Positions 29,288 to 39,700 of a stretch of 64,000 bases of DNA are shown here, piece by piece. Every line of letters begins with the position of its first letter. Within the stretch, counting starts at the first letter, position 1. The position numbers were made by a program, and so were the translations under genes. The stretch comes from Glandiceps talaboti (Eukaryota; Hemichordata; Enteropneusta; Spengelidae), in NCBI RefSeq assembly GCF_964340395.1, contig NC_135560.1, positions 11,157,598 to 11,221,597 on the forward strand, in the 5' to 3' direction. Below the pieces are notes generated by a model. The model made no database searches and had not been told where the DNA came from. It saw only the letters and a list, made by a program, of their open reading frames with translations.

Positions 29288-29929
29288 ATGAAAATGAAGC
29301 TTAAGATTACTCATCTTTCAAGTATGGTTAGCATCATTATTTTATCAGTGGTATCAATAGCGGTTGCCCAGACAACTGAACAGATGCCAACGACTCCAGA
29401 CTTTGTCATTTCAACGGATGACACTGAAACAGACATAATCACTGACACAAAATTGTCAACAACCACGGAATTCTTGGTGTCCGAAACTACTATACCACTG
29501 ATGACTAGCTTAACCTTGAGCACAGACACTACTCAAACCCCGGGGACTCAAACATGTCCGTCAAGTGCGTTAGTGCCAACGCTAATGTTCATAGGAGGTT
29601 TCGTCGTTGGTGGTTTGTGTGTTGCTGTTACCATAGCAATCCAACGCTACTACAAGTCGAAGAAAACCCCGCCACCAACGGTACCAAAGGAGCGTGAGCA
29701 AGACGTATATGACACGCCTTTGAATGATTTAGAGTTTCATACTGAGGTGGATCATATCAGTTTGCAATTCGATGATACAAGAAATTATCAACAATCAAAT
29801 AAACAATTAAGTGGCGCCGACATGATATATGCAAATGCCCATCAAACAGTCAGTGCAAGTGAGGGAAACTATGCAGCTCTGTCGCCTGAATCATCTGGCC
29901 CAAATATTTACCAATCACTTATAAAGTAA
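29288..29929 (+). CDS. Mucin-like single-pass receptor with canonical ITAM-like tail (paralogue B)
   Basis: The protein has 213 residues from the ATG at 29,288. The start MKMKLKITHLSSMVSIIILS is a clear signal peptide ending near AQTT. The Thr/Ser stalk is short (about 25-92) and a single transmembrane helix follows (about 96-118, LMFIGGFVVGGLCVAVTIAI). The 94-residue tail begins RYYKSKKTPPPTVPKE, matching paralogue A. Conserved tyrosines fall at 141 (YDTPL), 167, 181 (IYANA, a YxN site), 195 (YAAL) and 208 (YQSL). YAAL and YQSL are nine residues apart, so both halves fit the ITAM consensus YxxL/I. Strong conservation of the tail against a variable stalk argues that the cytoplasmic motifs are functional. 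The ligand and partner kinases are unknown. Confidence 0.82.
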   Translation: MKMKLKITHLSSMVSIIILSVVSIAVAQTTEQMPTTPDFVISTDDTETDIITDTKLSTTTEFLVSETTIPLMTSLTLSTDTTQTPGTQTCPSSALVPTLMFIGGFVVGGLCVAVTIAIQRYYKSKKTPPPTVPKEREQDVYDTPLNDLEFHTEVDHISLQFDDTRNYQQSNKQLSGADMIYANAHQTVSASEGNYAALSPESSGPNIYQSLIK

Positions 29930-30262
29930 TGGTACAGAAACCTGAGGAGACTACAGAACAATGTCCTTTACAAAGACATTGCTCGTGATTTATACCAACT
30001 TGGTCGAAATTGGTCATGGAAAGTCCTTGTTCACAAACCGTTTGCGAATTCACTTGACTACAGTTAGTCCACATGATATAATACGTCTTCTGTTAGCCGA
30101 TGGTGTATTTTTATTCGTCATACGATAAAATGTAGCAGACGACGTTTTGTGTGATGTTCTCACTTTGACCTTTGACCTGTCGAGTATAGAATGCCCCTGG
30201 AGGACCAATTTCCCTGAAAATCAAAGTTCTTAAATCTCTCCAAACTTTGACATGTGACAGCT

Positions 30263-30381
30263 TGTTCCCGGTCCTTTTGAAACGATAAACAGAAATTCGA
30301 GGGTTCACCATCGTGTTTTTAAATCTGTTATTTTCCCATAGACGGAGTTGACACTTTCGTTAGTGGCCATATTGGATTCTA
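30263..30381. repeat. Dispersed repeat, copy 2
   Basis: This is the second copy of the element described at 12,481-12,586, with the same block order ending GTGGCCATATTGGATTCTA. Confidence 0.4.
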
Positions 30382-30554
30382 CATTTCTCTGTGTTATTCA
30401 CTTGAGTGTTTTTGATAAAGTGAACACTTTACAAAGAATCCCATAGTTTGTACATGCAGTTTTATTTCATTGTGTGACACTGGCGGTACTTTATAGTGTC
30501 AGGCTACAGCAATAACAATATAAAAATGTAACAATATAAAAAAACAACTACTTG

Positions 30555-31060
30555 GATTTGAAAAAGAAAGATATGGTTATCGACTTCATGAAGGACCCTA
30601 AAGCAGTGCCCGACCTTTTTATTGAAATGTTAAAGTTGAGCAGGTGACCGAATATAGATATTTAGGAACAATCTTGGATGATAAGTTAAATTTCAAGGCC
30701 AACACAGATTCCAGTCACAAGAAATGTCAATCTAGAGTTTACTGTTTGCAAAAATTGAGGGCCCTAAATGTAAATGCCAAGGTATTGCAGACATTCTACC
30801 GAAGTTTTCTCTTTCGTTCTGGTTTGGTAATCTAGGGACTAGCTACAAGAATGCTTTGAACAAGATTGTAAGTGTGTGCAGTAAAGCAGTTGGCGAAAAG
30901 TTTACATCTAGTGTACAGAAAAAAAACTAGGAAAATGATAAATGACAAAGGCCATGTTATGTCTCAACACTTTGAACAGCTGCCATCAGGGAGACGATTT
31001 CGTGTCCCAGAACAGTCAGAACCAAATCAAGTTTTCTGCCCACTTCAATCAGAATATTAA
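30555..31060 (+). mobile_element. CR1/L2-type non-LTR retrotransposon remnant (RT C-terminus)
   Basis: Three frame segments together recall the C-terminal end of a LINE reverse transcriptase ORF. They are DMVIDFMKDPKAVPDLFI, then TEYRYLGTILDDKLNF with NVNAKVLQTFYRSF, then a shifted FWFGNLGTSYKNALNKIV, then LPSGRRFRVP. YLGTILDD and LPSGRRFRVP are hallmark motifs of the CR1/L2-like lineage. At least three frame changes and in-frame stops show it is dead. It lies between receptor B and the dehydrogenase gene. Confidence 0.8.
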
Positions 31061-31131
31061 GCCAAACTAGAGGACATTTTAAAAACATATTTACGCTATA
31101 TTGCTTTGTTTTATCTATTTACCCATTGTAT

Positions 31132-31605
31132 ATGCTGTCATTCCAGTTTCAAAGCATTGGAAATGCTGTCATTCCACTTAATTTATAGAGTGGTGGCTGT
31201 CATTCCACTTGTTTCACAGTGCAGTGGATGTCATTCAACTAACTGAATATAGAAAAGGGTGTCATTCCACTGTTTACCCACTGTAAATGCTGTCATTCCA
31301 TTTCCAAAGCATTGAAAATGCTGTCATTCCACTTAATTTATAACGTTGCGGCTGTTAACTGAATGTAGAAAAGGGTGTCATTCCACTGTTTACATACTGG
31401 AAATGTTGTCATTCCAGTTCCACAGCATTGAAAATGCTGTCATTCCACTTATTTTATAGAGTGGCGGCTGTCATTCCACTCGTTTTACAGTGCAGAGGAT
31501 GTCCTTCAACTAACTGAATGTAGAAAAGGGTGTCATTCCACTGTTTACATACTTGAAATGCTGTCATTCGTTTTCCGTCATTCGGGTTGTCATTCGTTTT
31601 AGGGT
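31132..31605. repeat. Minisatellite built on TGTCATTCCAC
   Basis: The motif TGTCATTCC(A)(C/G/T) occurs about 16 times with spacings of roughly 25-35 bp. The motifs are grouped in higher-order blocks, each with 'gaaaatgctgtcattcca', 'gcggctgtcattccact' and 'agaaaagggtgtcattcca'. The array ends about 390 bp before the start codon of the dehydrogenase gene. Confidence 0.85.
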
Positions 31606-31996
31606 CACCCAAAATTTTGTGAGTGGCGTCTCGTTTTACTTGCTGTAAAAGTTTATGGCCATAAGATTTTGAAATAAAGTGATTTTATATCTCTCCCTCC
31701 TGAAGCATTAACTCATATGGCTTGCCTATTTTTTCGTGAAGAAAAAGTTATGCTTCCCGACTGAAAATCTGTCACCGTCCCCCCCCCCCACCATACTTTA
31801 ACATGTACAGTCCCTTAGGCATATACGGCACGTTTTATCTATGTGACCCCACTATACAGTCCCTTCGGAGCTTTAGTAACCTTTGAACAATGGAAAAAGT
31901 GCAAAGAAACCTTTGACCTCACACACGCTGGCCTTGCCGGCAGATTGCTGATGTTGTGTGCCCTGGCGGTATTGTACATATACATGTATATGCATC

Positions 31997-34900
31997 ATGC
32001 AGGACCTACGGTTTGATGGTCGTGTGGCATTGGTAACTGGAGCAGGCAATGGTAAGTACGTAGTGATGCAGGGGCTGTTGATAACTCCCACACATGGCAC
32101 AAATAGACTGATACAGTGATAGAGTGTGACACCGAATTTGAGACTCGCAATGTGACGACCTGAACTGTCAGTTCCTAAAAGTCCGTCGACTTCTTGCACT
32201 GAGAAACGCAATGTACCCTGTTCTAAATTCATTGCCCATATTTATGGAGGCCCGTTCTGGTCACAATTATGTAGAAATAATAAAACTACTGCTGTAATTA
32301 ATATTATGTATTCCTTGAATTACTTAAATGTGTTTTGATTAATTTTATGTACCGGTCTTAATTTTATGTAGTCTTGAATTAATTTTATGTATTCCTTGAA
32401 TTAATTTTATGTATTCCTGGAATTAATTTATGTATGCCCGAATTAATTTTATATATGTGCCGAATTATTTTATGTATGTGCCGAATTATTTTTATTTATG
32501 TCCCGAATTAATTTGTTGTATGTGCTGAATTAATTTTGTGTATGTCCCGAATTAATTTTGTGTATGTGCTGAATTAATTTTGTGTATGCCGGAATTAATT
32601 TTATGTATGTGCTGAATTAATTTTGTGTACATGTCGAATTAATTTTGCCCCTACAATCCTTTGCGCGAGATTTCTTATTCAAAATGGCGACCCGCAGCTC
32701 GCAGTGTGGTGCTCGGCGGGTACGCGGGTTGTCATTTGAGAAAGGAATCAAGGAGGATTCTACCAATTTTTGCTCAATCTAAAATCAGTTGTTCAAGTTT
32801 TCCTGTCTCCCCTGAATTTAGGATCGACAGGCGATCTGATACCCGGCCAAAAAGACAGTGAAAAAAATACATGCCACTACCATACGACCGGTCGTGGGGA
32901 AAAGACAGTGAGAAAATACATGCCACGACCATACGACCGGTCGTAGAGAAGATAGAATAAATTTAGTGTCCGAGGTCAAACGAACATCCGGGTATTTATT
33001 ACTGTAGCCCTATGTATATATGATAACTAACATCCACGACCGAACTCTGGTCGTACGACCGGTCGTGTAGCGTAGTCATTGAAAACAGTGGTTCATTTTG
33101 GGCCGCAGATGTGGATGATAATCCAACGGGACTACCTTCCCGCATTATACAAGTAGCACTGCGCAGTTTACATCAATCTTTGACTTAATATTTGAGCAAC
33201 ATGCTATCAGCTGAGATAGAACTAAGGGAAAATTCTGGTTGTTGTAGCTTTGATACTTATAGCTGCTATAATTGTAGCGTCTTGCTGCGGTTTTGAGGGT
33301 TTTTTTGTCTGTCACCTAAGGGGTGGACCATTTGATATCCTGGGGGGGGGGGCTTGGAAGATTTCGGGGGGAAAAAAATATGCCAAATGGATTTGCTTGA
33401 AAAAAAATCCGGATATGAGTGGGTGATGGAAAAAAAAGATGGACCACTGCTGCTAGAAAAAAATGTCTTGGCAGGGAAATGATGCACAGGTTCGAGTATA
33501 CTGTTCGACCTGCTCGTACCTCTCCAACCAGGACACTTGTCAAATCATGACAAACAGTTTCAAACACATGTCAGGGACCAGTCAGTTTCGTTAGCCTGTG
33601 GCACATATATATATTTGTTCTTATCAATGCCCCTATACCAATGTTACAGGCCCACTGTTATAACATGGAAAACTTATTTAACAAGTTATATTTACTTTAG
33701 CTTTTCGATGCTTGGCAATATATATCTCAGAGGCTATGAATAACCTAAAAATTGCCTAAATAGAAACAAGAAACTGCAGATCTGGCGGGGGGGGGAATCC
33801 CTTGGACTCCATCACCCCAGAGGCCACTCATTCGTTAAACCAACAATAAGATTCACCAAAATTGGTAAAAAACTTGAAAAGCTTCTAGGGGAGACCCCCT
33901 CAGACCCCCCATAAGAGGTAGACATGTCCAAGCCTCAAATCAAAGTTCTTCCCTCCACCTCTTACTGTCAAGATGCTGTGAAACTTTATTTAAAAAAATG
34001 TTTCAACCATGTGTAGTTGCTTTTTACAATTGTTAGAGCTGTCTTGTAAAGCTTGCAAATTATTGTCTGAAAGTGTCTGTTAATAGCCTGAAAATTGGCT
34101 TTAAGAGTAAAAATCCTCCCCCTCCCCCTCCCCCATAAGAGGTAGACATGTTCCAGTTTCAAATCAAAGTTCTTTCCTCCACCTCTTACTGTCAAAGATG
34201 CTATGGAACTTTATTTCAAACATGTTTCAACCTTATGTAGTTGCTTTTTACATGTTAGAGCTGTCTTGCAAAGTTTGTAAATTATTGTCTGAAAGTGTCT
34301 GTGAATAGCCTAAACATTGCCTTTAGAAGTAAAAATCCTCCAGGGCTTCTAGGGGGAGACCCCATAGAACCCCCCCCCCCCATTCACACACACTCACACA
34401 AGAGGTGGACATATCCCAGTCTCAAAGCTCTTCCCTCTACAGCTTACTGTCAGATGCTATGAAACTTTATTCAGGGGGGTCAGTGACTTTTCGTCGGCCC
34501 AATGGAAAAAACCACTGACACCCCCATCCCCCAAGCTGGAGAAACTAACCGGTCTATCTGAATGTTTGAGCTCACCAATCAAGTTTCCGATTTGTATTTT
34601 CAGTGTGTCAGGCAAGCAGGTGGGAAAAAATAATGACTCTCCACCAATCTTCCAAGCCCCCCCCCCCGGATATCGAATGGTCTACCCCTTATTAGGTGCG
34701 GGTTAAACACTAACACTTAAAAAGTCACCAAAACAGACGAAAAAACCCTCAAAACCGCAACAAGACGCTACAATTATTGCAGCTAGGATACTTATCCATT
34801 TGCTACAGCCGTACAACCACAGGGGACACAGGAACCGTGTGACAAACAAAACAAAACAAAACAAACAAATGAATAAATAAACTATCAAATAAATGACTAA

Positions 34901-36721
34901 TGAACAAGCAAACGAACGACAAGTATAGGGACAAATAAAATAATTAAATAAACCAGTAAATAAACAGATACCCATGGGGGTATACTTGATATGGTTTTTT
35001 TTCTATACCCATCACTATCCGTATAGAAAAAAAACAACATCTAGTATACCCCCATGAGTATCTGTTTATTTGCTGGTTTATTTAAGTATTTTATTTGTCC
35101 CTATACTTGTCGTTCGTTTGCTTGTTCATTTGTCATATATTTGATAGTTTATTTGTTTATTTATTTATTTATTTGTTTATTTATTTGTTTGTTTTGTTTT
35201 GTTTGTCACATGGTTCCTGGGTCCCCTGTGATACAACTTGGACCTGGACGAAGGCGCTTGGAAATTTCAAAACACCAATTGGCACACTTGCGTTCCCTCT
35301 TCTTCCTATGGCAGAAAATTGCTGATATGCTTCAAGTGAGTGTTTCAACTCTTTCACGAAGACGAATGCGCCTTTGTCCAGGTCCAAGTTGTATCGATGT
35401 TACGTGCTATTATTAATTATTAATTACAGCAGTAGTTTTATTATTTCTACATAATCATGATAATTGTGACCAGAACGGGCCCCCATACATATTGCTTGAA
35501 CTAGACACTTTTGAGTTGATGAGGAAAATATCTTCTTGTGTTATTGTGATTTTTAAATATGAGACACTGAACCTGGGGTTCAATATGAGACTGTCCTCAT
35601 ATTGTCCTCTAACGTGATTCTGATTCTGAATCTGCGACTAACTTTATACTGGTCTTAACCTTGGTTTAGTCGACTAATGTTCTGTGTATAATGGCTCGGG
35701 ACTAAAAGTGGCCCTGAAGAAAATCCCCGGACCAGATGTCCCAGGGACTAGTGTGTATAATATTGGTCTCAGATTCAGAATTAGAATCAAATTGGAGGAC
35801 AATGTGCGACACCAGTCTATATTGCGCCTCAGATTCAGCCTCATATATATCGTGGGGGTGATCTAGAGGAGAGCATTCAACCAAGCTATTTGTACTGCGG
35901 AACAACTTTGATGAAATGACCATTATAAACCCACTGTTCATAGTGCCTTACATATCCTCTACGGAATACTATCAACTGCATTTCGCTTAAACCTACACTC
36001 GTACCCAATGGGAACAAATGTGGTGTACATAAAACAATATATTTTCCAGAAGGGATCCTAATCCATCAAGAGGACATATGCATAACAGCACCTCTACTCA
36101 GACCATTCATCCCACTAAATTAAACACTACGTTGACATTACAAAATCATTAATGTATGCAATTTTCAAAAATAATAACTGCGTTTATTATTACGACTGCT
36201 GCACCACCCTCAATCCCTACCATCGGACCCCCCCCCCCCCACACGTACACACACACAGAGTTGATGTACAATGCCAGAATAGAAATACCATAGGTGTTGT
36301 TTATGTCTTTGTTTCTTGTCAGGTCTTGGCCGAGAATATGCCTTGATGTTTGCTGACCGAGGAGCCGCAGTAGTTGGTAAGACATCACGCTTTATGTGAT
36401 ATTTGATATTTAAAAAACAAAAATTTTCAGTATTTTCAAGAAAATTTGTTCTCCAAATGTCAAGTATTTTCAGAAAGTACTGTTCACTCTGATTGTGGGG
36501 TTTCTCTATTAAATGCCAATTTTGAGATTTATCAAAACGATAAATTCACAAATTCTTAACTCTCTCTATCTCTCTCACTCACTCTCTTTGTCTGTTTCTG
36601 TTTCTGTCTCTGTGTCTGTCTGTCTGTCTGTCTGTCTATCTGTCTGTCTATCTGTCTCACTCTCTGTCTTTGTCTCTCCTTTCTGTCTCTCTGTCTCTGT
36701 CGCTGTCTCTATCTCTCCTCG

Positions 36722-36774
<53 letters not shown>

Positions 36775-39700
36775 GTGAATGATCTTGGTGGAGACATGAG
36801 AGGGGAAGGAAAGAGCAACAGAGCAGCAGACGTCGTTGTTGAGGAAATCCGATCGAGAGGAGGTAAAGCCGTCGCTAACTATGGTAAGTGTTATGAACAA
36901 AAAAACTTTAATCTCACGTTCACCTTGTTTATAGGGGCTCTTTCTCTTTACAACGCCGACGATTTTATCACAGGGTGCCGTGCGCAACTGTTACTTAAAG
37001 CGTGTCTACATGTATAGTCTCATTTGATCACCGGCCATCAAGTCGAACGAGTCGTGTGGTTGTAATGTTACACACAACGACTGTAGTATATATGCTTTAT
37101 ATATATGCTTTCTCCCGTTGATAGCACCCATTTCACTTTTCCATCTTAGTTACTGCATCGATTATTCTGAATGGAAATAATTTTTTGAGAAATTGAAGAT
37201 CACAAAATCAATCCAAGCATAAAGTTCGAACAATCAAAGATATCGTTTAAGAATAACAAAGCTTTATGATGAGAGGAAGACATTTTAATATGACTCTGTG
37301 GATTTTGTTACAGATTCTGTAGAGGCAGGCGAAAAGTTGGTCCAAACTGCGCTGGAAACGTTTGGACGCATAGGTCAGTAATTTTCCTTGCCTTGGATTA
37401 TATTTTAGTATGTATTCTGCTTGTTTATACTATATGCCACCTCTGATATCACAACCAAATATTCCATAGTATTCCCCTTGAGTAAAGTTTCGAATGTTCG
37501 ATTGGCAGTTCCTCTATCACATGCAGATTCGTACATGTATAGCAGCCATGGATAGTTTTTGAAAGTGTTAAAACGCAATGTAGTTCATGAAAGCAAGTCA
37601 TAACATAGAACTTACAGTTAACAAAAGTTCGTTTATTTCTTATTTCAGATATTATTGTCAACAATGCTGGTATTCTCCGGGACAGATCGTTTGCAAGAAC
37701 AAGCGATCTTGACTGGGGTGAGTGTCCTATCTCGCTGTATTCTTCCGTACACAATTTGCACACCACGACTAGGTTGAAATTTGGGATTGAAAAGAATTGT
37801 ACCTTTATGGTACATATTGTGGACATTAATGATTTACAATGTAGAGCATACGTCGTAAATATATAGTGAACTATTAGAAATTGTAATGATAGTCGAATTG
37901 GACCGCAATGCGTGTACTATAAAGGTAATTTTTGGCGCCTTTAACATTTAGCGGAGAGACAATTATTCACATGTTGGCTGATAAACAATTTCTGGCAACA
38001 GTGTACTTAAAACCATGTTTTTTTGTGAGTAAATGATCTTAAATAAATCTGCCATTAGTACCTATGATTCGTCAGAATTCACCAATGACAGTGTCGCCAT
38101 TTTCACAGTCACTGACTGGCGCAAACATAGCTATAAGCTAAATTAGATTTAGAGCCAAAATACATTGGGTTCACAGTTGTAAAGAGTTCAGTGTGTTTAC
38201 TACATTTCCACAGACTTGGTCCAGAGAGTACATTTGAGAGGATCTTTTCTGGTCACCCGGGCAGCATGGCCACACATGAAGAAACAGAAATACGGTAGAA
38301 TCATTATGGTAACTTCAACATCGGGTCTCTATGGCAACTTTGGACAGGCAAATTATGCAGCAGGTGAGTAGTCATGCCATTTCTTTTTCTCACTGCGTAT
38401 ATAATCTCGATTACCAAGACTCTCTACCTCAAGAAAAGGCCACGAATTGAGCCATCATAGGTTAGGCTTGTAACCGAGATCACTGCGTACTTTAACTTGA
38501 TAGAACGTACATAAACTGTTTTTTCATCTTGTTTTCTTATGATTTCTTTTAACCGGATTGGAAATTGCACAAGATGATGACGTCGACTTATTAAAGATTA
38601 GGACAGGAATACTAGATGGTATGGTCACGTTGAATGAATTAACAATTTACCATCACATCGATAACGTTCATCGCCGAACTCATTGAAGAATGGGGGGGGG
38701 GGGACATATACATGTTACACTTCCTGTTGTCTCACCGCCAATAGTTCTGCTAAAGCTATGAGAAAGTGCAATTTCATATATCACTTAGTCGGCAGTGAAA
38801 TCAAAGAACAAACTGACGGCAACCTAGCACAGCATGTGTACACTTATTCTCGTCACTCTATTTTACTTTTAACTTCAGCAAAAATGGGTCTAGTTGGTCT
38901 TAGCTTTACGTTGGCGAAAGAGGGCGTCAAATACAATATCCAGTGTAATGCACTGGCTCCAGCAGCGGGTTCAAGAATGATGAAGACAGTGATGACCGAT
39001 GGTAAGCAAGGTCATATTCAGAGATTTATAGATATTCCCGGACCTTGTGGTTTAAAGACAGAACTGCCCTATATAAAGAGGATTATGGCTAATCTATGCA
39101 AATGCGGGAAATTCAAACTGCTGTACAGAGCACTAGCTTCTGGGTCTTGTTTTCAGCATTTTTCTGTGCTCCGAGAAACACACAGGTCATGTATCATGTA
39201 CAAATTGTTTGTAAATGTCGTAGAATGGTAACTTGATACACAAATTAGTTGAAAATCAGTCTGTTTGTTTCATAGAATGAAAAAACTTTCCAAATGAGAC
39301 AAATTCCCCTGCAAACAGCTGCTTAGATTGTGTGCCATTCAAAATTATTCAAATATGCGGCATTTGCATGTGAAAAACCCAGATGTAGAGAATGTTTATA
39401 TTTTGGTGATTAGTTGCCAGTGAGTCATCACAAGTTCTCCACCTCCAAACAAACAGTCAGTCATATGCAAAATAGGGTCTCAGGCGCCGCCAGTTGCATG
39501 TTTAAGAGGGTAGTTAGTTTAGGTTTAGAACAGTCTTCCTTTGCATAGACCTGAAGTGTTATCTTGCATATTCACAGGCATTCTCAAAAACATGAAATGA
39601 ACCAAATTTATCTCTGATCATTTGTAAGCAGATACAAGTACTGTGACAGCGCACATCATAGTGTGAACAACATGCGTACGTTACAAATGTCATTGAATCT

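Larger units (their letters stand above)
32243..35487. mobile_element. 3.2 kb terminal-inverted-repeat transposon with 6-bp target duplication
   Basis: The left end begins TATGGAGGCCCGTTCTGGTC. The right end is its near-perfect reverse complement (GACCAGAACGGGCCCCCATA), and the inverted repeats run about 60-70 bp through the 'aataataaaactactgctgtaatta' region. Both sides are flanked by CATATT (32,237-32,242 and 35,488-35,493). Removing the element and one CATATT restores ATTGCCCATATTGC. The homologous repeat at 28,702-28,715 reads ATTGCCCACATTGC, giving an independent empty site. Inside are a 22-bp minisatellite, nested inverted repeats, 224-bp tandem repeats, a 413-bp palindrome and a helix-turn-helix coding fragment. 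There is no intact transposase, so it is non-autonomous. A 6-bp duplication would suit a retroviral-integrase-like enzyme. Confidence 0.85.

Noticed and set aside
31873-32232. 119-codon minus-strand frame over dehydrogenase exon 1
   Set aside because: It is antisense to exon 1 and repeat X. The copy of repeat X at 28.7 kb does not keep the frame because of indels.
37449-37826. 125-codon minus-strand frame
   Set aside because: It is antisense to dehydrogenase exon 5 and its flanking introns and shows no family resemblance.
38683-39231. 182-codon plus-strand frame
   Set aside because: Only 38,879-39,001 is coding (dehydrogenase exon 7). The rest is intron read through on both sides.
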